Below are positions 10,864 through 23,013 of a stretch of DNA of 64,000 nucleotides, piece after piece. The position numbers and the translations under genes were made by a program. Position 1 is the first letter of the stretch; each line of letters opens with the position of its first letter. This stretch comes from Glandiceps talaboti. Taxonomy: Eukaryota > Hemichordata > Enteropneusta > Spengelidae. Under the pieces are notes generated by a model. The model made no database searches, was not told the origin of the DNA, and saw nothing but the letters and a program-made list of their open reading frames with translations. The DNA lies in the NCBI RefSeq assembly GCF_964340395.1, contig NC_135557.1, positions 20,935,225 through 20,999,224 of the forward strand, in the 5' to 3' direction.

Positions 10864-13717
10864 ATGGGTTTCCTCATTGCAGCTATACTCAGCCTGTTTC
10901 TTGGTTTTGGTGAGTATGTTTTGTATCCTATTCAAAGTCAGAATGATTCTTTCCTCTAGGAATCCATGCATTGTAATCCCTTCCTGTTACCTTATTTTAT
11001 TACATTTTCATATAAATGCGTCCTGATTAACATATGTTATCCATGCCTCATTATCTTCTAATCAAATATGGCGACTGTGTCGTCTTTTTCAAATAAAGAA
11101 CATGAACAAAAACAGTTGGAAATACACCCTGTCCAGTCGTTTTTCATCCTGGATGAACTCGAGTGAACGACGGGAAATAGTTGTGTTCCTGATCAAAGAT
11201 GGTAAACCATACATTTTATAAAATAATTTTACGTTCGTCCTTTCCTTAATACCCTTGAAATACCCCTAAAATACGTTACATATTATGTGTGACTGCCCAG
11301 GTGAGTATATTATCGGTGAAAGGTTACCTATACAAGTAACCATATATGGTCTTGTGTGTAGTAACGTTTTAACATGGGAACTAACAATGACTTCTGTGAG
11401 CGTAATATGCACCCACCAGAAAAAAAAAACTCTTTTAAAGTTCCTTCTATTACTTTAACCATGTTAACCTCAAACCCATTCTCAGTTCAAGGTAAAGAAA
11501 TTATGGGTAATGCATATAAACTTTTCAAATAAAGGTTAAAATGATATCAACATCAAGCCATTTTAATATCCAGTATGGCCGCCGAATCCAATATGGCCGC
11601 CGACGACAGTGTTAATTGATGGGACACATTCTTTCAGTTATAGCATCAGTTATATTCCGTGTTCAGTAACATCTCCTCTCCACATGTTCAAACGATACCA
11701 ATTATTCAAGCAATCGTGATACCTTGATGTGGAGTCATTATTGTCGAATGGTTAGAATCGTCAGCTTAGAATCTGCAGTTTGCAGGTTCAAGCTTCGCTG
11801 AGCTGCTGTCGACTGTTTCTGAATGGCTAAAGTCCTTCAGCAAAAGTTGAATTATGAAATTGGATTGTGCCCCAGTCAACCAAGCTGTATGGCAGGGGAC
11901 CATGGATAGAGGTTTTCCGCGTACAGAGTTGGAGAAGTGAGATGGCCGTTGCGCCGATTGATGGGTATAGGATTAGTAATGGTACTACATTATGATCACA
12001 TCACAACATGTAGTTTGAAAATCGTCTTATAAATGTACACTAGTACTATTACTATTATTATTATTGCTATTATTACAATTATAGATAACAATGCACGTGG
12101 GTCAAGTACTACAAGTTCCTCAACAGGTAAGATTTAAAAGAAAACTTAATACACGTATGTATATTAGCACACTTTCGCCATTTTACAACCCGAATTTGAA
12201 TACTATGTCCTATGATCAAGGCAAATAATCTGAGTATTTGTTCAGTTCGTCGTACTCGGCTCACAGTCTGAAAACATCATAGTATGGATTTAAATTTACA
12301 ATAAAACAATTCAAATATAGTCAGCAGTAAGGAGAGGTTCACAAACAGCATACTCCTAACACCAGTCAGAACAATGCTTTAATATGATATTATATTACCA
12401 ATGCACAGTCTGAAATAACGAATAAATTGTTTATAAATTGTTCATATGACATATGATTTTCATGAATTACCTGAGAAAATGAGATTAATTGAAGAAACAC
12501 TACTTATTTTCCAGATGAATTTCCAGATTGGGGTATTGCCATATTAGTAGTTGTAGTGCTAGTGGTTGTACTTTTTATCGCAATAGTGGTTTATTGGTTA
12601 ACAATTAAGAAATGTGGGCAGGATATGGCAGGGTGAGTTGATACTATGAGTCAAAGTAACAACGTAAAAACTTTTTTTTTTATTTTGGACCTAATAAAAA
12701 AATTGTGTGGTTCTCATTACGCTCAATTTTAGAATAGGTGGGGCAGGTAGATTTTTTATTTTATTTCATTATATTTTTTTCATGAGCGAGTCTAGTTCAG
12801 GTAGTTATGTTTTCCGTTGTTTTCCAAGTGGTCTCTGTGTTATTGGTTTCTTCCAATCAGTACAGCCATTACAGAACAGTCTTACATTGTCTTTTTAAGT
12901 TGATGTCAGTTTACTCATCCACTATTTCCGGGGTGAGAATTCAATATTTTCAGAATTTTACTTTTTTTCTCGAATATGTGAAACACTTCGGCAGTGGAAA
13001 ACTAGGCGGGGTCGGGTAACCGGAGCGACACATAATTGTTTTCATCGGGCCTTATCGTACATTTTTTGGATATCACAGTTTATATTTTGTAATGTTGATA
13101 TTCTCAATTCATAAGCTCGTATTAGTACAATGGTGATTGTAGCACTACTACTGGCAATACATTTCCCATGATTAGGTGACTGACATCTTTGTGAAAGTGG
13201 CCAATGTGTAACTACACAAATTGAGAGTCATTTAACCACAATCAACCATGCCTGACTCTTATGGTATCGAAATTTGCTTTGAATTACATTATGCATATGA
13301 GTATGTTCTTTCATTGAAATTGTATACAGTATGTGGTACTCCGATTCTTAACATTATCGGAGCTGACATACACGTTCGATACGTTTTATACTATTCATGC
13401 AATTTACAATACTGGGACACTGATTAACTATTATTTTTGTTGGCCTCATATATAAGTGGTTACCGGGTTCATCTAACAAAGTGACTATTTAACCGTATCA
13501 AAGTCCTCCAAATAAAATACCATTTCTTTATATCACATTAATAGGTATATCACATTCCTAAGTTTTTTGTTAGAGTGGTATAATTAAAATTATTACTTTT
13601 ATTTTGGTAATAAAGATCACAATAATAATTCTTTTCTCTTTCAGACTCTACAATCCTAACGTTCCTGACATAAGGATGCAAGACTCTCCTGCATCGTCTG
13701 GCGATGTTTCCGAATGA
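10864..13717 (+). CDS. Small type I single-pass membrane protein (four exons, 92 residues)
   Basis: Exons: 10864-10909, 12085-12126, 12515-12632 and 13645-13717. Junction phases are 1, 1 and 2, all with GT/AG borders. Exon 1 encodes a signal-peptide-like start (MGFLIAAILSLFLGF), similar in size, phase and MG(L/F)L beginning to exon 1 of the Ig-like gene. Exon 2 encodes a short Ser/Thr stalk (NNARGSSTTSSST), a likely O-glycosylation region. Exon 3 encodes DEFPDW and a strong helix (GIAILVVVVLVVVLFIAIVV, residues 36-55, ending YWL), then basic TIKKCG. Exon 4 encodes a 23-residue cytoplasmic end (LYNPNVPDI...) and TGA. AATAAA lies at 13998-14003. No Ig-like exon was found between exons 1 and 2. 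Either this is a minimal mucin-like membrane protein, or exons 2-4 are the membrane end of the upstream Ig locus. All join in frame and no stop interrupts, but the exons are short and not proven by transcripts. Confidence 0.65.
11735..11985 (+). mobile_element. tRNA-derived SINE (CORE-like body)
   Basis: Begins with a tRNA-like head (GAATGGTTAGAATCGTCAGC, then CAGGTTCAAGCTTC as B box), then GAATGGCTAAAGTCCTTCAG and GTGCCCCAGTCAACCAAGCT. Similar blocks recur at 7105-7400. It lies in intron 1 of the small membrane-protein gene. The tail end is not sharply defined. Confidence 0.7.
12690..13025 (+). repeat. Dispersed repeat, copy 1
   Basis: The segment around TTTTCCAAGTGGTCTCTGTG, CAGTACAGCCATTACAGA, CATCCACTATTTCCGGGG and TTTTTTCTCGAATA is matched, with divergence, in the same order at about 34314-34520. 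It lies in intron 3 of the small membrane-protein gene. The element class is not recognised; the open frames inside it are not a known protein. Confidence 0.6.
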
Positions 13718-16700
13718 CTTGAACTCTAGTCTAAACGAATTAGCCACCATGAATTAACCACCGTGAATTACCCACCATGTATTAAAACAACTTGTACAGC
13801 TGCAATATTCCAAAAGTTGTTGTCTCACTTTCTTTGAAAACTTGAATAGTTGAACTTTAGTGAATAGAGGTGATAATATGTCATTCAGATTGCTGTTTAC
13901 ACAATTCCTTGAACAGTTGAGTTCGGGGGTAAACACTAATGACAAGTCTTATGGGAAAAGATTAAATGTCAATTGAAAGTACATGAGCTTATAATGTAAT
14001 AAATTTGCCAGTGATGAGTAATGCATAAGCATGTTTCAATAAGTTGTAAAACATAATAAACCTATTCTATCATAAATCAAAATTACACATGTTTCAGACG
14101 TCCCATTAACTAATCACTTATAAGTCATTTACTATTCTGTCATATTAATTGTGTGTTTAGTGGGTGAAGTGATTAAAATACAATAACAGATATTCAGTTT
14201 GAAAGCTTTTATTCATCAAAAAATGTTTACTTCTGCAAATCTCCATTGGTATGTGTATTTATAAATTGTGCGTATCGTTTTCAGAATTTCCACATTTGAG
14301 AATATATATCTTATATCGTTGTGAACAATGGTAACCGTGGAACATTCCGTTGTGATATAGACGAATTAATCTAAGAAGTCAATACAATTTTTTCAAATAC
14401 CAGATGCAATATTTGAACAAATAACATCCCACTTCTCCTTTGTCTACAATATAGATGCTAATATAGGAACAGTTTATGTTACATGTTTGCTATATTGATG
14501 TTACACCACTGTAGCATTGGTGTAGTATGAATGTAGGAGCACATTCATTCGTAGATATCTAATTATACGTCACCTGTCACCAATCTCGCATTCTGATTGG
14601 TCGAGAGCCCTGCAGATACACAGGCGTATTTTTCACCAACAGCCGTATTTTTCCTTGTTGTATCACGTGATCACTGCACGTCCTTTTGTAAACAAATCTA
14701 GCAGACAACTAGAGATCGAGCTATAACCAGCATTTCCAATGCCAAATTTGTTGTCAATCGAACAAAATATCACCGTTGTATACATTGTAACAAGTCTTTG
14801 AACTGTACTTTTCATGTCACAGGGAAATAGTCAAAAATTCCACACACAACCGTGAAAGTCCAGTGACGGCGAACGCACGGTCGTCACGCGATCGTAAACA
14901 TGAATTCCTAAATTTATGAAGGATATGAAAATTACCACCACAGAGGGTGTAATTTTTGCTTAACTAGAACAACAAAACATATCACGAACATTTATGTACA
15001 TTTAATGGAATACAGTACGCAAAACAAAGACGCACTCATTTTTCAGCTGATGGTTATAAGTTTCAATATATCGCTGAGTGATATGCAAATAGTAAACATT
15101 ACGTCATACTACTGAGCAAACGCGCACTCTGATTGGACGATAAAGTTAAGGCTGACATGTAAACAACCGCATTGCAGTTATCAGAGAGGTGCATGATACT
15201 ACGCTCAACAGTATAACGCGGAAGTGATTTTATCTTAACGTGAAACAGCATTCTTAGACATTCAAAAATGAATTCATAGTCGCAGGTGACGTATAAGTAT
15301 GTTATTTGCCAAATACTGTTCCACATCTTGCTGCTCGAGGTAATTTTTCTGGTATAACGGCTCGCCTCCGGCTCTCCGTTATACCAGAAAAAATTACCTC
15401 TCGCAGCAAGATATGGAACGGTATTTGGCAAATAACATATACTTATAGGAAGCAATCGACACCAAAACTGATAGAATAACGCTAATTATAGACATTTATA
15501 GGTATTTACGTCATACTATAGCAACAAATTGATTACACTAAATTGCTATCAAATTAACCGGTTTGCATTTAGGATGTAATTTCATCTTTTGTTATCAAAT
15601 ATTTCATCCTGTAGGTTGTATTTTATTCATCACCAGTCGAAAACAAATAAACACTTATTTTGTTGTTGATAATAATGCTTAAACTAACTCAGAATCTGTT
15701 GTGTTATAAGGCCAAATATTACACTATTGGTAAAAATAGGTTCTGGGCAGTAGTTCACAAAAGGTGTTGTCAATATAAAGTTGTTATTCTATACTAATAC
15801 ATGATAGGCAGGTGTTATCAGTTCGTTGGTATGTTATCAGTTGGCGTGTCGTTCTTTAGAAAATAAAATATTTAAATGTGATGTAATGTTTCCCACACAA
15901 GACTAATTTGACAATGACGACACCGTCTCATTAAATTATAACAGAATAAGATAAATCTACCTAAACTGTCTATGATACAATAAATGAACAGGCGATCATT
16001 CCTATTAAAACACCACGTCTGATCTACCATACATGTATGTTCCTCACAGACATATACTATGATACATCTTGCTTGATGCTACCAACGCTATAGATTTTGT
16101 ATAACTTCAGTTACTACAGCTCGAGATACGTCATCATTGTTCTTTGCACGGCACCATTTCGCTGGCAATAGCCACAGTGGGCTCTATTGTTGCTCCTTTC
16201 TTGTTTTGTTTTCCTTGTTCGATTTTGCTTTTCATTTTGCAACCTCAAAAGCTTTAGAATTATCAAGTGTCAATACTGTAATTAAAACTGTATCGCAGAA
16301 CGAAACCAATAAGACTCTTATCTAAAATAATTTATAATGTGATCTAAATATACATTCAAGGTATTTCTAATAATTTAGCGGAATTGATCTAACAAGTGAG
16401 TTTAGAGTGAATGAAGAGAATCAAGTTGATGTTTTAGCCTGACACCCCTGTGATCATATCCTTTATTTCACTGGGAAATAGCAAAGACAGCCTATTCATT
16501 GACACCTATAGACTGCATGTGATATAGCAGGGTGTGAAAAAAGGTAAATGTGGTTTGTGAGGCAAAAGTAACATTGACTTTGATATATCCAAAAATTGTT
16601 TAGTTATAATTATAATTTGAAAAGGTTTTAGCTTCTTTATTTTGGTGTTAATTGTCATGTTTTCAATATAAAGCTAAGTTACAGAAAGGGTGGGCTAATT

Positions 16701-17700
16701 ATTCCGATTTATGCTGACAATGAAATATAAAAACACAATACATTAATTTGTTTATATATGTGTGGTTTTATATGTATATTTCATGCGATAGTTTTAATTA
16801 CTGCTTGGTAGGATGCACATCATGTTAGTTAAGCTAGCAAACGTCCAGGCTAGTTTCGTTATATGTGATAAAGGTTGTTCATAAATTAGTAAACATATAT
16901 TTTGAAGTGACGTTTTCTATTAGTTGTTCATACCTTTACATATATGAGTGACGTCACTTCTGGTTACTGTGGGGTCATGTTGTAATGTTTAACTCAGCAG
17001 TATACAGTTTGTTAACTTTTGATTAGCCAAGCTTTTATAAACATTATATTGATGATAAAATAAACGTATCTGTAGCAACTTATATATCGTTAAAGAATGA
17101 TAAATGAGATTGAGGGAGTCTAATGATTGGATATTTAGAGGGAAGTATTTTTAGATAATATTTCATACATCACGTTTTATTAGATAAGAAAGCTACTGGT
17201 TTCGTTGTGTGACGCAGTCTGATTTCCACCCTTTGTAACATCAGGTAAGACATTGGCTAATCGTATATACTAGATGAGACCACTTCATATATTGAAACGA
17301 AAAACAACCCTGGATATATCCTGTACCATGCAAAGATTTCCATATACTTTAACAAATATCTGCGTCGTGTAAAGTCTTTTATACCAAATATCGACAAATT
17401 TATAGTTCAAATATTGCAATAGCTAGCCTCAATTTCTTCAACGTGTTATCGTTGTGGACGTCATAGCGTTATTTTCAAAAAAGAAAATAATTTACCTTTA
17501 TAATGGGATATTAAAAACTCTCATTTTCGAGGCTTAATCAGGTATGTTTATGTATTGATTCGTGTAATATTTACTCACTTAAATAACGAATCAGTTGTTG
17601 CATGAATGTATTGTTTTCAAAACTGTTAATGTTCCTCATTGCGGTGTATTCACTTCGTTACTAAATGTAAATGTTTATTCTGTCATTTCCGTCATATAAG
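13718..17700. other. No gene seen; possibly the 5' part of the next receptor-like gene
   Basis: The 3' UTR of the small membrane-protein gene ends near 14003. The rest contains a fold-back element (15285-15450) and no exon I can support. A membrane-spanning exon at 17701 must have upstream exons, but I could not find a convincing signal peptide or Ig-like exon here. Its 5' end may be degenerate or may come from the upstream gene. Confidence 0.45.
15285..15450. repeat. Fold-back element with arms of about 75 bp
   Basis: The left arm (AAGTATGTTATTTGCCAAAT ... TTTCTGGTATAACGG) pairs with the right arm (CCGTTATACCAGAAA ... ATTTGGCAAATAACATATAC). The loop is only about 12 bp. A MITE or a derivative of one is likely. 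Confidence 0.85.
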
Positions 17701-18385
17701 AATGGAAGAAACGCTCGCCTGGATCTGTATAATATTGTTACTGGTTCTTTTATGCTACTTGACGGCATGGTACCGTAGAGCAATTGGTGAGCTATCTGAC
17801 ACTGTCTACAATATGTTTCATGTAAGTAAGGAGACCATCTCAATAGAATTTAAAATGGCACAAGCTTAGATATTAAGCGTTTTGCTCAAGTGAAAGAACT
17901 TAATGAAAAATGCATAAAATTTCCATTAAGGTATTCTTAGACTAGCTACATATAGTGTAATGCTGATGTCAGTGCGTGACTTGTCTTCTATGATATTACA
18001 AGTCTCTTCTGGTATTGTTAGAATGGTTACATGGGTATTTCCTAGACATTTTGTATTAGAAATTACAAGATTGGACATCAGGTTTAACTTCAATCAAATT
18101 GTGGTTACATATATTTCATGAAGTAGAATTCTATGAGAACCTTCTAAACACGTAGCACAAATTGCGACTCAAAACGTATAACCTCATCTTGTGTCCCTTT
18201 AATTTATATTTTTTTAAAGATTATAACTGTCTATTTATAACTAATTTTTATTCAACATATCATTTGTTACTTGATGAGAAACCATATCCCAGTTGCATGC
18301 AAACATGTTTATTTTATATTCTCTCTATTCCCAGCAGGGTCAAACTAACGGCAAGGACAACAACAAGGAGAAACGTCAGCAGTGA
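17701..18385 (+). CDS. 3' part of a second receptor-like gene: membrane-spanning exon and short polar tail
   Basis: Exon 17701-17821 follows the acceptor TTTCCGTCATATAAG and ends at CAT|GTAAGT. It encodes MEETLAW, a hydrophobic helix (ICIILLLVLLCYLTAW), then YRRAIGELSDTVYNMFH. Entry is phase 2 and exit phase 0, exactly as in the exon at 97-232. A strong acceptor (CTCTCTATTCCCAG) opens an exon at 18335 that continues in frame as a Gln/Lys-rich tail (QGQTNGKDNNKEKRQQ) to TGA at 18383-18385, two bases before a donor at 18388. The next acceptor, TTCTATTTTAG, opens an exon at 19924, which would then be 3' UTR, with AATAAA at 20289-20294. Upstream exons were not identified. The ATG at 17702 could instead be a real start, giving a small tail-anchored-like protein. 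Confidence 0.5.
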
Positions 18386-18387
18386 TG

Positions 18388-19923
18388 GTAAGAGAACTGG
18401 AAAAACTGTCAACTTTAGTAGATTAAGAATAATGGGTGATGGGTTTTGTGGACCGAGGTTGTGCGGCGGAAGGGCCCAACTTTATGAAGCCGTACAACGA
18501 AGTCCACTAAACTCATATCCGAGCTGTAAAGGTTTTATCATTTACCTCTTGAAGTGCTAAAATATATTTGCAATCAATCGTTTGGACATTTTAGAGACAG
18601 TAAGGGACATTATACTGAATATAAATCGGCGTTCATTGTAAATCTCTACACATGCTAAGGCCTCATCACATGTATGGCCTGGCGGATTGATTTCGGTATG
18701 TGCATATATATATCTCAAGCACAGGCACTTGTTTCCCGAGATGTGGTCCTGATATCGATAATATATAATATTAAGATACTTGGCAAATAATATATGAAAG
18801 GGGTCAAATAACACGGGTTTCTAGGATAGCCTAAGTCCACACACCGCGAAATATAAGCGTATCTCAATATTATCAATATCTTATTATATTATGAAACGTA
18901 TTTCGGTGATGTCGAGCTCATCAGTCGAGTCGCACTAAACACACACATGCACAAAAAATGTAATCAAAAACATCGTGAAACAGGACGTGAAACAGGTGTT
19001 TGTAACACTAAAAGCGTCAAAAACAAGTCATTGAGAATGACATACTCCCCGCTATGATTGGGTTTTAAGGAAACATGCCTACTCATGTTGTGTCTCCTCG
19101 TTGGACATGGGACATTGCCTACTCTTCAAGATGACGTCATGGTACAAACCATTCAACAATAAAGGATGGGTCGGGTAACGGGGGGCTGTTCAAGCATGTC
19201 TTTGTTATGGCTTTGGACATGAAAACTGTGCAACACAAAATGGCTACCAGGCAGCCATATTAGATTGTTTCACGACAAAAATGGATATGCACATGTATGT
19301 CATAGAACACTGTGCTAATACCAACTTTGAATATGATCTGTTCAAGCATGTCTTTGGACATGGAAAATTCGCAAACAAAATGGCTGCTAGGCGGCCATAT
19401 TGGAGCGTATCATGAACAAATTGACGTGCATATGTATGTCATAGTATGTTGCCCCTGTACCAAGTTTGAAAAAAAATCGGTCTAGGCGTCTCCAAGAAAC
19501 GGCTCTGGACGGACGGACGGACGGACAGAACCCAATCCATAAGTCCCCGTCCCGGGTAAAACACGCGATTTCTCTATAACAATACATAGGGTTATGATTA
19601 TAGGTATATGATAATCCCTATTTCAATAGCATAACACTCTCAATCCTAATTGTAGCCTCTGAGTTTGTAGTTACGTGGATATTTTTAAGCTAAAATATGT
19701 TAAACATTACGTTTTTCAGCTTTGTGATAAGGATTTTACATAGTCTGAGTGCATGTCGGGAAATCTGTGTTTATGAAAGGGGGCTACGTCAAAGTATAAT
19801 ACATTCCTGTAGGACCCAAGAATTAAAACAATTAAGAATTTCATGAAAATGTATTTTGAAATTATCAAATTACAAAGAATATACACTAATCATCAACATT
19901 CCATTTTTTTCTTTCTATTTTAG
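18388..19923. other. Likely 3' UTR intron with dispersed repeats
   Basis: Bounded by the donor at 18388 and the acceptor ending at 19923. It contains two degenerate copies of a repeat with the blocks AAAATGGCTACCAGGCAGCC and AAAATGGCTGCTAGGCGGCC (about 19235 and 19378), followed by four GGAC units at 19511. No gene seen. Confidence 0.45.
18940..19600. repeat. Degenerate dispersed repeat with internal direct duplication
   Basis: Two related segments of about 145 bp (near 19190-19330 and 19335-19480) share CAAGCATGTCTTTG, ATGGCT(A/G)CxAGGC, and ATGTATGTCATAGxA blocks. The end is marked by GGACGGACGGACGGACAGAA. It looks like a dispersed non-coding element; its class is not recognised. Confidence 0.55.
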
Positions 19924-20300
19924 ATGACACGTCAGACGTCATATATAAGGAATTACATCCACAGTGGTGTTACCTTAACTTAATAAAACTCAAACAGATG
20001 AACAATAGCCTAATTCGTTTTGTAAATATAGTACAGATAAGAGAGTGAAATATATGAATACCTCAGGTGATTTGAATATGACCTGTAACTACTTTTTTCA
20101 CGTTGAAAGGATATGCCAATGATATTTCATGCATTATTAAAATAAGTTAACAGAATGGGTGTAAATTTGCAAAATTTGCGAATTGCATGTAGTCATAATT
20201 GAAAATATTGAAGTGGAGATTAGATGTTTGTTAAGAAATGTTTGACATTGGTCTGAATGAGATATGAATATGGATTGACAATTCGTAAAATAAATACAAT
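19924..20300 (+). other. Terminal exon (3' UTR or alternative coding end) of the second receptor-like gene
   Basis: The acceptor TTTTCTTTCTATTTTAG is strong. If coding in the frame reached by a phase-1 junction, it begins DDTSDVIYKELHPQWCYLNL and continues to a TGA at 20048. If reached after the TGA at 18383 it is untranslated. AATAAA is at 20289-20294. The reading frame is unresolved. Confidence 0.4.
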
Positions 20301-21976
20301 GTTTTAAAATTGATACATGGTCAAAATATAACCATTAATAAATTATTACAATATGTGAACATTATTAGTGACCGCTTCAAAGTATATGACTTAGAAATCT
20401 CGTTTGTTTAAGAAAAATAACCAAAAGTGGCAGACATGTACGTTCCATTTCAAATGTATGATGGGAAACAGAAACTCGCCTTGGTTGCTGGTGAAGTAAA
20501 ACTAAATAACACAAATCGTACAGTTACTAAAGGAATCATGACATAATTGTATGTAATGCTTGTACATGTATGTGCTTTAATCTATTCCTACAACATGGTC
20601 GCATACGAGTATGACAATAAGTAATAATTACCAAAATAGTGAAGCCCACAACAGGAATTCAGAATGCACTGTTTGACTTGGTGTTGAAATAAATAAATGA
20701 CATATTTAACGTAACGTAACGGCTGGCAGTTCACACGCATCACCCTGCTACAAGCTGTTGTAAAGGGTGTTTACATATTTATTGCGCAATTTAACTCTTT
20801 GGAAGGACCTAAGAAGACATATATGTGCATACTAGGGTATACCGTATGGAAGGGACTATGAACATGCATGTCATGGTACACAAAACCATATCAAAACACT
20901 ATCACAATTTACTATTTGATGTGTTATTTGGTCACGGTCGCATCGAGGTCCACTAACCTTTAGAGTTATCCATATTCGTCATCCGATGTCCTCCTATGTT
21001 TTCCAGGGGTTGCTGTTCAGGACGAGTGCACAATCATATCTTCGATTTATTTCAAGTTGACATTTCTTTTCAGACCATTTATCACAACGACGTCACCAAC
21101 TACGTCACAAGTGTGTTGGTTTATATGGCAAAGTGATATTAACACAGGCTCTCGACAAATTCTATTCTACATTCTCCAATTTTGAATTTCAGGTGAGGGT
21201 CAAAAATATCCTTTATAGAACAGAGTAGTATTAACCGTGACATGACATGACATGTTGGACCTGGAGATGTGACTACCTCGATAGTCTATCTCTAATTAGA
21301 CAAGCAGAATAACACCTGTCACATATGTAACTAAATATGACTACTGTTGTCGTATACTTGTCACAAAGGGTGTCACTGATATATATGGTTCACTCTGATT
21401 ACATGAAAATATTGACTGATAAAAACATATCAGTGAGAAAACCCGTCGCTTTACTTTACTACAAGTGAAATATTTCCACCACCTTTTTGAATTCAGTTAC
21501 AAATAACGACTGTCTACACATTACTATCTGACATAGCGATTCTTTTTACTCATAATTATGTAATATCAAAATGATTTCATGTAAAACCATAATTCATCAC
21601 AGTGTATGTAGTACTGATTGACGGTATCTTATGTGACTGTTGACTCGCAAGATGTTATCACAATGCGTGACAATATTGGTGATTTACGGTGCAATTCACC
21701 ATAATAAATGGGGTCGATAGATAAGTACACTAAAAATACTTTAGGGTAGTCTGTGTTCTCCTGCTGTATATACCGATATCTCTGGGACTAGTTGAATACA
21801 GGGCTTTATTGGGCGTCAAGACTTATAGATTAATACAGGTCATGCTACTCGCTCTGCCCCCTTCCTCTCCACCCAACACTGCCTTAATATCCCTTCCACT
21901 AAATTACACATTTTGAGATGCACGTTCTTTATTTTGTGGTAAATATAGTGTACGCGTGTGCATGAGTGCGTGTGTA

Positions 21977-22030
21977 TTTGTATGTATGTATGTATGTATG
22001 TATGTATGTATGTATGTATGTATGTATGTG
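21977..22030. repeat. (TATG)n microsatellite
   Basis: About 13 perfect TATG units, flanked by GT-rich sequence. Confidence 0.95.
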
Positions 22031-23013
22031 GGTGGGTGTATATGATGTATGTGTGTCTATATGTGTGTTTGTCGTGGTATATGTGCATGTGCATATATTT
22101 CTCTTATCAACAGTATTTGATTTTATTTCCTATTTCAATATTTGATTTGAAGCTTGGAAGCAAACGATAACTGCATATCATGAGTTGTCGATTTAAATAG
22201 TTCATGTTGCCGGTGAGGGCACTATGTACTTTGTAAAGAGGCAGTGTACTGTTGTAATGTTTGTACGTCATTGTGGTTCATATAGTTCACCTTAGAACTG
22301 GCGTCGATTATGATGTTAATAAGTAATATATTGTTTGCACATTGTCTGGATCTAACGACTTCATATGACTTTTGACAAGCATCACCATAACTATACAAAC
22401 ACAACTGGAGCGATACAGTGGTTGCAATACAATATAAAAAAATTTATTTCCAATTAAAAATAGATAATTTTTTCAAAGTTCTAAATGACAAGTATTATGA
22501 TAGACAAAAGTTGAATTTGAAATTGGTTTAATCCGGTTAAGCTTGGCGTTTGAATACCCACAATACAGCTGAATGAATTTCATTTTGTCTGGTTCATATA
22601 TATTACAAGGTTAGTGATATTATATCTTTGAAATATCACCACTCATGCTATATTTTCTTGAAAAGTTTAGAGTCACTTCGTTAGACATATGATAGTGATT
22701 TTAATATTAAGATTTTGTGTACACTGTTGTCAAGGATACGATATCCCACATTTGGCACGTAAGAATGCAAGATGGCATCGTCAAATAGAATAACTAAATA
22801 GAAGCAGAATGTACAACCGGTTCCAAACAAATTTCTTGTTATTGTAGAAGAACTGGTCATTGTTGTCGGACATGTTGAATTTCCAGTAAACCGACAACCT
22901 CTTTCAACATTGGACATTAGTAAAATGCAAACTCAACTAATTCAAACAGATGAATTTAAAATCTAAAAAGTACTTTTGAAATTCCCCCACCACCCAGCCC
23001 TGGCCAACGTATG

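Noticed and set aside
18162-18560. 132-codon frame across 18335-18387 as one exon
   Set aside because: It runs through a strong acceptor and a strong donor and has no ATG-based or domain support.
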